DNA of 64,000 nt from Candidatus Eisenbergiella stercoravium (GTDB taxonomy: Bacteria > Bacillota > Clostridia > Lachnospirales > Lachnospiraceae). Where the stretch lies: the NCBI GenBank assembly GCA_019113175.1, contig DXHY01000060.1, forward strand, positions 1-64,000, given 5' to 3'. The notes under the pieces are model-generated. The model had not been told where the DNA came from, did no database searches, and saw only the letters and a list, made by a program, of their open reading frames with translations. Shown one piece after another: positions 33,485 through 42,579 of the stretch (position 1 is the first letter of the stretch; each line of letters begins with the position of its first letter). Position numbers and translations under genes: made by a program.

Positions 33485-35302
33485 ATGAGAACATGTCAGA
33501 TGTTGTATCCAGAAGAATCATCCACCAGACGTTCGGTGAGTATGGATGGAATGTGGAAATTTTCACTGGACTGGAAACAGGAGGGGGAAGAGAAGAACTG
33601 GAAGAACGGTGTGCCGGGAAATGAGATGATTCCCGTTCCGGCGAGCTTTCAGGATTTTTATACGGACAAGGAGATCAGGGAATATACGGGAGATGTCTGG
33701 TATGAGACGGATTTCTTCGTTCCCGGAGAGTGGCAGGGAAAAGAGGTTGCCATCCGCTTCGGCAGCGCGACGCACTGTGCCTGCGTCTACGTGAACGGCG
33801 TGCAGGCAGCAGTCCATGAAGGCGGATTTCTGCCGTTTCTGGCGGTGGCGACGGATCTCGTAGAGTATAATGCCTTTAATAAGGTGGTGGTAAAGGTCAA
33901 TAACGAACTGAGCGAGACCCGCATTCCCTGCGGAACAACGAAGGTTCTGAAGAACGGGAAAAAGATGTCCAAACCGTATTTTGATTTCTTCAATTATTCC
34001 GGACTGCAGAGACCGGTGAAGCTGGTTGCCTGGCCGAAGGAGCATATCGAGGATTACTCTGTGGCTTATGAGTTTGACGGAGCGGATGCTCTGGTTCATT
34101 ATACCGTGGAGACAACGGGTGAGCATGAGGTGCTCGTGGAGCTGTATGACAGGGAGCACAGGCACGTGGCATCCGCCTCCGGAAAGGAGGGCGTGCTCCG
34201 TGTGCCCGATGCCCATAAGTGGGATGTGGGAGACGGCTATCTTTATGAAATCCGGCTGAGGATTATGGATGGAGATGTATCGGTTGACGAGTACACGGAC
34301 CGGATCGGCATCCGTACGGTTGAGGTGAAGGGCAGAGACATCCTGATTAACGGCAGAAAGGTCTATCTGAGAGGCTTCGGAAAGCATGAGGACAGCGATA
34401 TTGTGGGCAGGGGCTTCAACATCGGTGTGATGAAACGGGATTTTGAGTGCATGAAGTGGATCGGGGCAAACTGCTTCCGTACCTCTCACTATCCCTACAG
34501 CGAGGAAATCTACCAGATGGCGGACCGGGAAGGCATCCTGATCATCGACGAGGTGGCGGCGGTAGGCATGTTCCGCAGTCTGATGAATTTTGCCGAGGCC
34601 TCTTCCGGAAAGAAAACCTCGTTTTTTGAGGCTCCCACGGTTCCGCAGCTTCTCGCCCATCATCTCCAGTGTGTGGAGGACATGATCTGCCGGGACAAGA
34701 ATCATCCCAGCGTCATCGCGTGGAGCCTGTTCAATGAGCCTGAGACCACAGAGGATGCCGCAGTACCGTACTTTGAAAAGATTTTTGCCAGGGCCAGGGA
34801 GGTGGACCCGCAGAAGCGGCCCAGAACCTTTGCCATGATCGGAAACTCCGGCCCGGATACCTGCAAATGCTGCCAGCTCTGCGATTTCCTTTCTCTGAAC
34901 CGTTATTACGGGTGGTACAATATGGGCGGATATGAGATTTCGGACGCTGAAGAGGCCTTCCGGGAGGAAATGGACAGCTGGGCGAAGAAGCAGATGAACA
35001 GGCCTGTGATTTTCACGGAGTATGGCGCGGACACCAATCCGGCGGAACACAAGCTTCCTTCCGTGATGTGGAGTCAGGAATATCAGGTGGAGTATCTGGA
35101 AATATGCCATCGCGTGTTTGATTCCTATGATTTCGTGGCAGGAGAGCTGGTCTGGAACTTCGCCGATTTTCAGACCACGGAAGGAATCATGCGGATGAAC
35201 GGAAACAGGAAGGGAATTTTTACCAGACAGCGCCAGCCCAAGGAAGCGGCTTACTATTTTAAGAAGCGCTGGGAGGAGCTGCCGGTGGATTATAAAAAGT
35301 AA
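33485..35302 (+). CDS. uidA: Beta-glucuronidase, GH2
   Basis: This 605-residue GH2 enzyme hydrolyses beta-D-glucuronides. The order is sugar-binding jelly roll, Ig-like domain, then TIM barrel from about residue 285. The acid/base is E418 (SLFNEPET) and the nucleophile E512 (IFTEYGADT). The N-x-K motif that recognises the glucuronate carboxylate is N574-R575-K576 in GNRKGIF, which separates it from beta-galactosidases. The segment after AAVGMFRSLMNF is about as long as the active-site Loop 1 of the E. coli enzyme (603 residues). It has no signal peptide. The ATG at 33485 with AAGGAGAGG is used; the longer frame overlaps the anti-sigma gene. Only 25 bp separate it from that gene. Confidence 0.92.
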   Translation: MRTCQMLYPEESSTRRSVSMDGMWKFSLDWKQEGEEKNWKNGVPGNEMIPVPASFQDFYTDKEIREYTGDVWYETDFFVPGEWQGKEVAIRFGSATHCACVYVNGVQAAVHEGGFLPFLAVATDLVEYNAFNKVVVKVNNELSETRIPCGTTKVLKNGKKMSKPYFDFFNYSGLQRPVKLVAWPKEHIEDYSVAYEFDGADALVHYTVETTGEHEVLVELYDREHRHVASASGKEGVLRVPDAHKWDVGDGYLYEIRLRIMDGDVSVDEYTDRIGIRTVEVKGRDILINGRKVYLRGFGKHEDSDIVGRGFNIGVMKRDFECMKWIGANCFRTSHYPYSEEIYQMADREGILIIDEVAAVGMFRSLMNFAEASSGKKTSFFEAPTVPQLLAHHLQCVEDMICRDKNHPSVIAWSLFNEPETTEDAAVPYFEKIFARAREVDPQKRPRTFAMIGNSGPDTCKCCQLCDFLSLNRYYGWYNMGGYEISDAEEAFREEMDSWAKKQMNRPVIFTEYGADTNPAEHKLPSVMWSQEYQVEYLEICHRVFDSYDFVAGELVWNFADFQTTEGIMRMNGNRKGIFTRQRQPKEAAYYFKKRWEELPVDYKK

Positions 35303-35352
35303 CGGAAACTGGACGAATATATATTCTCGAAACATTAGTATAAATAAAAAGT

Positions 35353-35393
35353 AGGCTCTGTACACTTGCGGAGAAAGCGTATAGAGCCTTTTA
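35353..35393 (+). terminator. Terminator after the glucuronidase gene
   Basis: AGGCTCT (35353-35359) pairs with AGAGCCT (35383-35389), extended by four further pairs, and is followed by TTTATT. The next 130 bp are AT-rich and hold the promoter of the sensor kinase. Confidence 0.8.
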
Positions 35394-35440
35394 TTAAGCT
35401 TTTAATTGTTTAATCAAGAAGCAGACAAAATGAAAGTTCA

Positions 35441-35469
35441 TTGCATTTTGAAAGCATTTTCAATACAAT
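35441..35469 (+). promoter_or_regulatory. Promoter with cre-like operator before the sensor kinase gene
   Basis: TTGCAT (35441-35446), a 17-bp spacer and TACAAT (35464-35469) form a promoter 54 bp before the kinase start. Within the spacer, TTGAAA (35448-35453) and TTTCAA (35458-35463) form an inverted repeat around GCAT. This fits the CcpA catabolite-repression (cre) consensus except at the central CG, which is CA here. Catabolite repression of the whole importer locus is therefore possible. Confidence 0.55.
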
Positions 35470-35522
35470 ATATCTAAAATATAAATGTTGAAAAAAATAA
35501 ACATGAATAAGAGGGAAGGATA

Positions 35523-37262
35523 TTGAACAAAAAGTATAAAATTCCCATACTGCATTCCATACAAAGCAAAATTTTGATTATTACCCTGGCATTAACAATA
35601 GGGACAACTCTGGTTTCTTTGTTGATTTCCTACTACACGGAGATAAATACCATCAGGAATACAACAGAGAGCTATATGACGCAGTATATTGCTTTTGCTG
35701 ACGAACGGTTTAATAATTTGCTTTCTGAAGTGAGAAAAACGGCGCTTTCTGTGGCCACGGAACAGGAAATTATATGGCCCGGGGTTCTGCATGGAAAAGA
35801 AAACGCATCCTATGAAGAGTACATGCGTAAAAAAAGAATTGCAAGTTTTCTCTCCGGTTTGATGAATCAGAAGCAGTATATGGAAAACGTTATGGTTATC
35901 ACGGAGGACAGGCGGATTTTTCAGGCGGATACAGCGCTGGTGATGAAGAGGGACCTGGAAACTTCTGTGATGCAGGTTGCTCTGCAGACCGACCGGGCTG
36001 GAATCTTTTATGACAGACAGGCGCGTGAGGTATATTACAGCTGCCCGATTCTGCGCGGCGGTGATATCGTGGCGGTGAATCTCATAAAACTGAATTATGA
36101 TGAGCTGACTGCAGCCTATGAGCAGGAGCCGCTCGAAGAAGTGGATATTTATGTATTTGACGATGACCAGGGACTTTTTTATACAAATGCTGAGTTGACG
36201 GGAAAAGAAGGAGAGCTTTTACAGAAAATAGAGCGGAAAGAGGCAGGAGGTGGCTATGTGGAATGGAATGGGCAAAGGTGGTATGCCCTTTCCTGGCAGC
36301 ATGGGACAGAAAAGATGACTACTGTGGGGCTGATTCCATATGAAGTCCTTTTACGTGATGCAAATGCGCTTCGCCAGAAGCTTTTGCTTGTTGGAGCCTG
36401 TGCGGTGCTTCTTGCAGTGGTGGCATCGGTGTATCTGTCGGGAAAACTTTGCACGAATCTGAAGATGCTGACGGAAAATATGGAAGAAATCCGGACGGGC
36501 AACTTGATGGTCAGATCAAATATTCATTCTGCAGATGAGATAGGGAAGCTGTCGGAAACCTTCAATGAAATGATGGAGCGGATACAGATGCTTCTGGAAG
36601 AGGTGAAGCAGAAGGAACGTCTGAAAAGAGAAGCGGAGCAGAGTGTACTTGCCACACAGATAGAACCCCATTTTTTATACAATTCCATTGACAGCATACA
36701 GCATGTGGCACATATGAGAAAGGAAGAGGAAATTGAACATGTGGCAGAAGCGCTGTCCGAACTTCTGCGAAGTGTACTGACAGACCGGAATGAGTTTATT
36801 ACATTGTGGGAAGAAAGGGAGTATATTGAAAATTACATCTATATCGAGCGATTTAAGTACAGAGGGGATTTCCAGCTCGTTTGGGATGTAGATGAATCGC
36901 TCTGGGTATGGCGGTTGCCCAAGCTTCTTTTACAGCCGGTTGTGGAAAATGCGCTGATCCATGGAATCTCTGCGAGGGACAGTGGGGGTATCATACAGGT
37001 GAAAATTTATTGTCAGGATGATTATGTGATTGTAAAGGTGATGGACAATGGAAAAGGAATGAGTGAGGAAAAGGTAGAGCAACTTCTGGCGGATATCAGA
37101 AAAAAGGATATTACCGGCTTTCGGAGAGTCGGACTGGCAAATGTGTTGAGCCGGATCAGACTGATATATGGAGAGGAATACGGAGGTACGGTCTACAGCT
37201 GTCAGGATATGTTTACGTGTGTGGAACTGAGACTCCCGGTTAAGGAGATACAAAGCCGCTAA
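35523..37262 (+). CDS. Sensor histidine kinase, YesM type
   Basis: This 579-residue membrane kinase has an N-terminal transmembrane helix (about residues 14-35), an extracellular sensor (to about 280) and a second helix (LLLVGACAVLLAVVASVYL). A HAMP linker and the His_kinase domain with H383 in IEPHFLYNSIDSIQ follow. An ATPase domain (VVENALIHGI, DNGKGM) closes it. The start is TTG with AAGGA upstream. It is coupled to an AraC-type response regulator 21 bp downstream. Such pairs sense extracellular sugars and control the neighbouring importer. Confidence 0.9.
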   Translation: MNKKYKIPILHSIQSKILIITLALTIGTTLVSLLISYYTEINTIRNTTESYMTQYIAFADERFNNLLSEVRKTALSVATEQEIIWPGVLHGKENASYEEYMRKKRIASFLSGLMNQKQYMENVMVITEDRRIFQADTALVMKRDLETSVMQVALQTDRAGIFYDRQAREVYYSCPILRGGDIVAVNLIKLNYDELTAAYEQEPLEEVDIYVFDDDQGLFYTNAELTGKEGELLQKIERKEAGGGYVEWNGQRWYALSWQHGTEKMTTVGLIPYEVLLRDANALRQKLLLVGACAVLLAVVASVYLSGKLCTNLKMLTENMEEIRTGNLMVRSNIHSADEIGKLSETFNEMMERIQMLLEEVKQKERLKREAEQSVLATQIEPHFLYNSIDSIQHVAHMRKEEEIEHVAEALSELLRSVLTDRNEFITLWEEREYIENYIYIERFKYRGDFQLVWDVDESLWVWRLPKLLLQPVVENALIHGISARDSGGIIQVKIYCQDDYVIVKVMDNGKGMSEEKVEQLLADIRKKDITGFRRVGLANVLSRIRLIYGEEYGGTVYSCQDMFTCVELRLPVKEIQSR

Positions 37263-37283
37263 AGCGGCAGAATGAGAGGAAGA

Positions 37284-38780
37284 ATGGAACGCTCGGTATT
37301 GCTTGTGGATGATGAAAAAGTGTTCAGAAATTATATCAGACAGATGGAAATATGGGAAGACAGTGAATTTTGTATAACGGCCGAGGCCAGATCCGCAGAA
37401 GAAGCTATTCGCATTCTCGAAAAACAGAAGATTAATCTTGTTATACTGGATGTTTCCATGCCGGGGAAAAATGGAGTCTTTCTTTCGGAGATCATTGCGG
37501 CAAAGTATCCGGAGACAGCGATGATAGCGGTTTCCAGCTATGATGATTATGATTATGTACGGGAAATTCTGAAAAATGGAGCCCATGATTATATTCTGAA
37601 AAGCCGGCTGACTGAAGAGACGCTTATGCGTGCTCTGAAAAGTGCAGATCTGAGGATGCGGCAGAAATCCTCCTGGGAGCTTCGAAAAGAGCTGAGGAGT
37701 CAGGTCGCAGAGTGGATATTTCATGGCGCATCGAGCCCATTCACCTCAGATAATTCCAGAAAGGCGGCAGCAATTGTTAAGGTCAGGTTCCTGAACCGTT
37801 ATTCAGAGGAAAACGTTGAAACATTGGCAGAAGGCATCGGACGGATCCTTGAGTCTGCAGGTGACAGAAGTCAGGGACTGGATATTCTGGCTATTTACTG
37901 TCGACCGGAGAAGTTTATCCTGATTTACCGGTTTTATGAGGAAATATCCGAGGCGAAAATACAGGAAAAGATTGCAGCCTGTACTTTTATCAGTCAGGAT
38001 AATATCCGCCGTATTTATGGCCTGCAGTTGACAGTGCAGTCATGTCCGGCCTTTTTCAGCGACAATGCAATGCGCTCCTATCTTTTATTTCAAATGAAGG
38101 AAAAAAAGGAAGAAACATCAGTGGTTACACCGCTGGCAATGACAATTGGACAGCAGAAAAAACTGCTTGCCGCGGTGGAAATTCTTGATGGGGATGGAGC
38201 CGGGACTCAGGTCAGACAGCTGTATGAACAGATTCCGGAAGGCCAAGAGGCACTCTGTCTTATGATGACGAAGGAATTGCTGGATCTGTTGGTTCGTATT
38301 TCCGAAGAATATCAGATCAGTCTGGATTTCCTCCCTGAGAATAACCGTCTGTTTGCCTATACACAGGGGAAAAGTAAAGAGACTCTGGCTGCAAATGTGG
38401 CGGGACTGTATGGAAATGTGCTGAGAGAGATTCGGGAGCGGAAGGGAACGAAGCGATATACCGGGCTTGTGGGGAACGCGATTGAAATGATGGAGGAAAG
38501 ATATGGGGAACACATTGGCTTGAGGGAAATTGCCGGAGCGATAGGAACAAACAGTTCCTATTTAAGCAGACTGTTTCATGAGGAAACGGGAATGACGGTG
38601 ACAGAATATCTGAATCGTGTCAGAGTAGAACGGGCCAAAGACCTGCTGGAAGAAGATGTACCGCTAAAGGAAATCGTACATCGATGCGGCTTCAGGAGTT
38701 ATGGGTACTTTCTGAAAATTTTCAAAGAGTATATAGGAAAAACGCCGAAAGAATTTTTGCGCGATGAGAATAAACGATAA
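37284..38780 (+). CDS. Response regulator with AraC DNA-binding domain, YesN type
   Basis: This 498-residue regulator has a receiver domain (residues 1-120) with phospho-acceptor D56 in VILDVSMPGKNG. A middle region of unknown fold follows, then two C-terminal AraC helix-turn-helix motifs (GLREIAGAIGTNSSYLSRLF and PLKEIVHRCGFRSYGYFLKIF, here cited as separate helices). It is the partner of the kinase just upstream and likely activates the solute-binding-protein/permease/sulfatase operon. The ATG at 37284 with GAGAGGA is preferred to the one at 37272. A terminator follows at 38811. Confidence 0.9.
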   Translation: MERSVLLVDDEKVFRNYIRQMEIWEDSEFCITAEARSAEEAIRILEKQKINLVILDVSMPGKNGVFLSEIIAAKYPETAMIAVSSYDDYDYVREILKNGAHDYILKSRLTEETLMRALKSADLRMRQKSSWELRKELRSQVAEWIFHGASSPFTSDNSRKAAAIVKVRFLNRYSEENVETLAEGIGRILESAGDRSQGLDILAIYCRPEKFILIYRFYEEISEAKIQEKIAACTFISQDNIRRIYGLQLTVQSCPAFFSDNAMRSYLLFQMKEKKEETSVVTPLAMTIGQQKKLLAAVEILDGDGAGTQVRQLYEQIPEGQEALCLMMTKELLDLLVRISEEYQISLDFLPENNRLFAYTQGKSKETLAANVAGLYGNVLREIRERKGTKRYTGLVGNAIEMMEERYGEHIGLREIAGAIGTNSSYLSRLFHEETGMTVTEYLNRVRVERAKDLLEEDVPLKEIVHRCGFRSYGYFLKIFKEYIGKTPKEFLRDENKR

Positions 38781-38810
38781 AAATGCAGATAAAATAATAT
38801 TGCAAAAAGG

Positions 38811-38846
38811 GAGATCTGTGCATAAATGCATAGATTTTCTTTTTTT
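38811..38846 (+). terminator. Terminator after the YesN-type regulator
   Basis: GAGATCTGTGCA (38811-38822) pairs imperfectly with TGCATAGATTTT (38827-38838, several G-T pairs) and runs into CTTTTTTT. It separates the regulatory pair from the transport operon. Confidence 0.65.
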
Positions 38847-38913
38847 GAGTAAAAAAAGTAGATAAGAAAGTAAAAATAGAGAAGAAATTCACAAAAGAGG
38901 AAAAGCACAGGCG

Positions 38914-38922
38914 TGATACAAT
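38914..38922 (+). promoter_or_regulatory. Extended -10 before the solute-binding protein gene
   Basis: TG-A-TACAAT at 38914-38922 is a good extended -10 box with no clear -35, lying about 50 bp before the solute-binding protein gene. A promoter that depends on an activator, as expected for YesN-type control, would look like this. Confidence 0.45.
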
Positions 38923-38973
38923 GCATGTAGAAAAAAGAGGAAACAACGATAAGGAAGAAATGGAGGAAAGGGT

Positions 38974-40602
38974 ATGAAAATGAGAAAGGTTCTGACTTGT
39001 TTTATGAGCATGGCTCTCTGTGTCAGTATGCTGGCAGGCTGTTCCGGTGGCACATCCAATAGTAAGATCAGTGCAGGTGAGGGAACGGAATCTGCTACAC
39101 AGGCAGAAAGTGCTGAAAATGGGGATTCCAATCTCAATGCGGAAGGATTTCCCATTGTGAATGAGCCGATTACGCTGACTGTATATGGGCAGCGTGATCA
39201 GAATCAAGCGGAATGGGAGGATATGTACGTTTTTCAGCAGTATGAAAAAATGACGAACATTCATATGGATTTTCAGGAAGTTCCGGCAGATGGATTTGCG
39301 GAAAATAAGCAGCTGTTGTTCGCATCCAATGAGCTTCCGGATGTGTTTCTGAGAGCGGGAATTTCGGCGAATGAAATTTCTACCTATGGTGTAGGTAGTG
39401 GACAGTTGATGGTTCTGGACGATTTGATCGAACAGTATGCACCGAATCTGACGAAGCTGTTCGAGGAGAATCCTCAGGCGAAGCAGGCATGTCTTGCAAC
39501 AGACGGTCATATTTACACTCTTCCCTTTATTGATCTGAGTCCTACGGGAAAGATGGATACCAAGCAGTGGATCAATACAAAATGGCTGGATAATCTTGGG
39601 CTGGAAATTCCGACCACGCTGGATGAATTTAAAGAAGTGTTGATCGCTTTCAGGGATCAGGATCCGAACGGGAACGGGGAGCAGGATGAGATTCCGCTGG
39701 GGTACCGGGATCCTGTGATGATTTATCAAACAGGAGGTGCATTCGGGCTGCAATATCAGATGGCGGATACCTACAATGTGGATGCTGACGGAAAGATTCA
39801 TAACTGGTTGTGTGATGACGAATTTAAGGAATATCTGGTATGGCTGAATGAACTGTACGGTGAGGGGCTGATCTGGAAGGATTATTACAAAAATGACCGG
39901 GCTGCCTGGAGAAGTAATCTGTCAGGTGAATATTTCGGAGCCATGTATATGCCGTATTCTGATGTGTTTTTAAACTGTGAACAAGACTATTCCGGATATG
40001 AACCGTTACTTGGACCAACTGGTGAACAGATGTGGGGAGATGCAAGGACAGGTGTACAAATTGGATGTTTTGCTCTCAGTACAACCTGTTCCAATCCGGA
40101 AGCAGCAATGCGTTGGGTGGATTATTTTTATAGCGATGAAGGAGCGCTCTTCTATACCTATGGAGACGAAGGCGTGCAGTACGATATGGATGAAAACAAC
40201 ATTCCTCATTTCAAGGATGAGATCCTGAATGCAGAAGAAGGATTTATGACGGCACTTGGAAAGATTAACATGGTTCCCGGAGGTGGGTTCCCTCATTTGA
40301 GAACAGAACAGACGGAGGGAGTTGTAGCGAGTGACCGCACGAAGGAAGCTGCGAAAATCCTGGAGCCTTTCCTTCCTGATACAGTATACGCAAAACCGGC
40401 AGTGAGCGTGGATGATATGGACAGAGTAGTTTCTATCGAACAGGATCTGACAACTTATCGTGATGAATCCGTAGCGAAATTTATTATTGGCGAATGGGAC
40501 TTTGATATGTGGGATGAATACTGCCAGACGCTAGAACAGATTGGAATCCGCGAACTGGAAGAAATATATCAGAAGGCGCTAGACGCCATAGCAGAGGGCT
40601 GA
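38974..40602 (+). CDS. ABC transporter solute-binding lipoprotein (LipO-like)
   Basis: This 542-residue extracellular binding protein is anchored through C23 (lipobox LAGC). The length and PNGNGEQDEIPLGYRD, a calcium-loop-like motif, are typical of LipO-type binding proteins for oligosaccharides. WDEYCQTLEQIGIRELEEIY near the end is a family marker, given here from about residue 513. It is the first gene of an operon with two permeases and two sulfatases. The ligand is unknown; the context suggests a sulfated host-derived saccharide. No ATPase gene is present, so a shared MsmK-type ATPase encoded elsewhere is implied. Confidence 0.9.
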   Translation: MKMRKVLTCFMSMALCVSMLAGCSGGTSNSKISAGEGTESATQAESAENGDSNLNAEGFPIVNEPITLTVYGQRDQNQAEWEDMYVFQQYEKMTNIHMDFQEVPADGFAENKQLLFASNELPDVFLRAGISANEISTYGVGSGQLMVLDDLIEQYAPNLTKLFEENPQAKQACLATDGHIYTLPFIDLSPTGKMDTKQWINTKWLDNLGLEIPTTLDEFKEVLIAFRDQDPNGNGEQDEIPLGYRDPVMIYQTGGAFGLQYQMADTYNVDADGKIHNWLCDDEFKEYLVWLNELYGEGLIWKDYYKNDRAAWRSNLSGEYFGAMYMPYSDVFLNCEQDYSGYEPLLGPTGEQMWGDARTGVQIGCFALSTTCSNPEAAMRWVDYFYSDEGALFYTYGDEGVQYDMDENNIPHFKDEILNAEEGFMTALGKINMVPGGGFPHLRTEQTEGVVASDRTKEAAKILEPFLPDTVYAKPAVSVDDMDRVVSIEQDLTTYRDESVAKFIIGEWDFDMWDEYCQTLEQIGIRELEEIYQKALDAIAEG

Positions 40603-40647
40603 TGCAGAAGGAAAGCAGCCTCAGAGAACGAAGGAATTAATCCCATT

Positions 40648-40692
40648 TGCAGGCAACGGGCCGGAGACAGAGTCTGACGGCCCTTTCCTGCA
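40648..40692 (+). other. Intercistronic hairpin between binding protein and permease genes
   Basis: TGCAGG (40648-40653) with CCTGCA (40687-40692) outside and GGGCCG (40658-40663) with CGGCCC (40678-40683) inside make a strong hairpin without a T-run, just before the permease ribosome site. Hairpins at this position usually protect the upstream binding-protein mRNA or reduce readthrough. The second importer operon has one at the same place (58729). Confidence 0.65.
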
Positions 40693-40709
40693 GAAAAAAG
40701 GAGGTATTT

Positions 40710-41627
40710 ATGCTGGAAAAATTTAAGAAAACAGGAAAAGGGATTCGGAAAAATGTGGGACTGTACATTATGTTTGCCATACCGTTTGCATGGTATCTGA
40801 TATTCAAATATGCGCCTATGTATGGAATTCAGATTGCATTCCGGAGATTCAATCCAACACTGGGAATTACAGGGAGCCCCTGGGTTGGACTGACCTATTT
40901 TAAACAGTTTTTTGAATCCTATTATTTTACCAATATTTTGTGGAATACAATTTCACTGAGTGTTTTTACAATGCTCATAGGCTTTCCTGTTCCTATTCTG
41001 CTGGCGCTTCTGATTAATGAAATTAAAAACGTGAAGTTTAAAAAGCTGATTCAGAACATTACATATATTCCGAATTTTCTCTCTGTGGTCGTAATTGTCA
41101 GTATGCTGACGCTTTTTTCCAACAGTGACTATGGACTGTTTAATAAGATTACAGGCCTGTTTGGAATAGCTCCGGTGGATTTCATGTCAAAGCCGGCCCT
41201 TTTTCAGCCGCTGTACGTGTTCTCTAACGTGTGGCAGTTTATGGGATTTAATGCCATCATTTACATAGCGGCTCTTTCCAGTGTGGATCAGGAGCTCTAT
41301 GAGGCTGCTTCCATTGATGGTGCTACAAGACTGCAGAAAATTATTCATATTTCCATTCCCTGCATTATGAGTACGATTATTGTTTTGTTCATCATGAGAA
41401 TTGGAAGTCTGATGTCGGTTGGATTTGAAAAGGTTTATCTGATGCAGAATTCTGTAACACTATCTGCGAGCGAAGTAATTTCCACTTTTATCTATAAAAA
41501 CGGAATACAAAAGGGGCAATTCAGCTACAGTACGGCAGTGGGGCTGTTTAATTCAGTCATCAATTTTGTACTTCTTGTAAGCGCGAATTTTGCGAGCAAA
41601 AAACTGACCAAAACCAGTCTGTGGTAA
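40710..41627 (+). CDS. Sugar ABC transporter permease, LplB type
   Basis: This 305-residue membrane protein has about six transmembrane helices. The EAA loop that docks the ATPase is visible as EAASIDGATRLQKIIHISIP. The N-terminal LYIMFAIPFAWYLIFKYAPMYG is typical of LplB-like permeases. The ATG at 40710 with AAAGGAGG is used rather than the longer frame from 40647. It pairs with the next gene to form the channel for the upstream binding protein. This gene is notably AT-rich. Confidence 0.92.
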   Translation: MLEKFKKTGKGIRKNVGLYIMFAIPFAWYLIFKYAPMYGIQIAFRRFNPTLGITGSPWVGLTYFKQFFESYYFTNILWNTISLSVFTMLIGFPVPILLALLINEIKNVKFKKLIQNITYIPNFLSVVVIVSMLTLFSNSDYGLFNKITGLFGIAPVDFMSKPALFQPLYVFSNVWQFMGFNAIIYIAALSSVDQELYEAASIDGATRLQKIIHISIPCIMSTIIVLFIMRIGSLMSVGFEKVYLMQNSVTLSASEVISTFIYKNGIQKGQFSYSTAVGLFNSVINFVLLVSANFASKKLTKTSLW

Positions 41628-41645
41628 AGGAGGCAGGATTGTGGC

Positions 41646-42539
41646 ATGAAAGGAAGAACAGGAAAAATACTGCACAGCGATCTGGCTTTTGACACAATAG
41701 TAAATGCGATTGGAGCCGCCATTGTATTAATTGTTCTGGTTCCGCTGATTTTTGTTATAGCGGCCTCGTTTTCAGATCCGGATCTGGTTATCAGAGGAGA
41801 GGTGCTTCTCTGGCCGAAAGGATTTACGACGAAAGCCTATACCATGGTTTTTGAAAACGAAGATATCTGGAGAGGATTCATCAATTCCTGCTTTTATACA
41901 GTGGCTGGGACTACGATCAGCGTGGTTTTGACCATTCTGGCGGCATATCCTCTGTCCAGGGGAAATTTTCAGGGCCGCAATATTTTCATGATGCTGATTC
42001 TTTTTACCATGTATTTTAACGGTGGAATGATCCCAACCTATCTGCTGGTCAGAAATCTGGGCATGTACAATACTGTCTGGGCGTTGCTGATTCCGGCAGC
42101 TCTGTCCACTTATAATCTGATTGTAGCAAAGACCTTTTTTGAAAACAGTATCCCCGGAGAGCTTTACGAAGCCGGAACACTGGACGGCTGTAATAATATG
42201 CAGATGCTTCTGCGTATTGTACTGCCGTTGTCGAAAGCAATTCTTGCAGTGCTGGTTCTGTATTATGCGGTGGATATCTGGAATGCCTATTTTGACGCTC
42301 TGATTTATATCAGGGATGAGGATATGCATCCCCTGCAGATAGTTCTGAGGAATATTCTGCTTCTTGGTCAGACGGAGCAGATGGGGACAAATGATGCGGG
42401 GATGGCGGAAAAGGTAAAGATGGCAGAAGCAGTTAAATATTCTGCCATTGTGGTATCCAGTATTCCTATGTTGTTGATTTATCCGTTCGTACAGAAATAT
42501 TTTGTGAAGGGTGTTATGATCGGAGCGGTAAAGGGATAA
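41646..42539 (+). CDS. Sugar ABC transporter permease, YtcP/LplC type
   Basis: This 297-residue permease has six predicted helices and the EAA loop YEAGTLDGCNNMQMLLRIVLP. Its middle MYFNGGMIPTYLLVRNLGMYN and the C-terminus QKYFVKGVMIGAVKG are characteristic of YtcP/LplC. It starts 18 bp after the first permease with a distant GGAGG. A sulfatase gene follows after 40 bp, in which TCTGCC (42547-42552) and GGCAGA (42560-42565) form a small hairpin. Confidence 0.92.
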   Translation: MKGRTGKILHSDLAFDTIVNAIGAAIVLIVLVPLIFVIAASFSDPDLVIRGEVLLWPKGFTTKAYTMVFENEDIWRGFINSCFYTVAGTTISVVLTILAAYPLSRGNFQGRNIFMMLILFTMYFNGGMIPTYLLVRNLGMYNTVWALLIPAALSTYNLIVAKTFFENSIPGELYEAGTLDGCNNMQMLLRIVLPLSKAILAVLVLYYAVDIWNAYFDALIYIRDEDMHPLQIVLRNILLLGQTEQMGTNDAGMAEKVKMAEAVKYSAIVVSSIPMLLIYPFVQKYFVKGVMIGAVKG

Positions 42540-42579
42540 CAAAATATCTGCCGCTAGTAGGCAGAGAAAGAGGCAGGCT

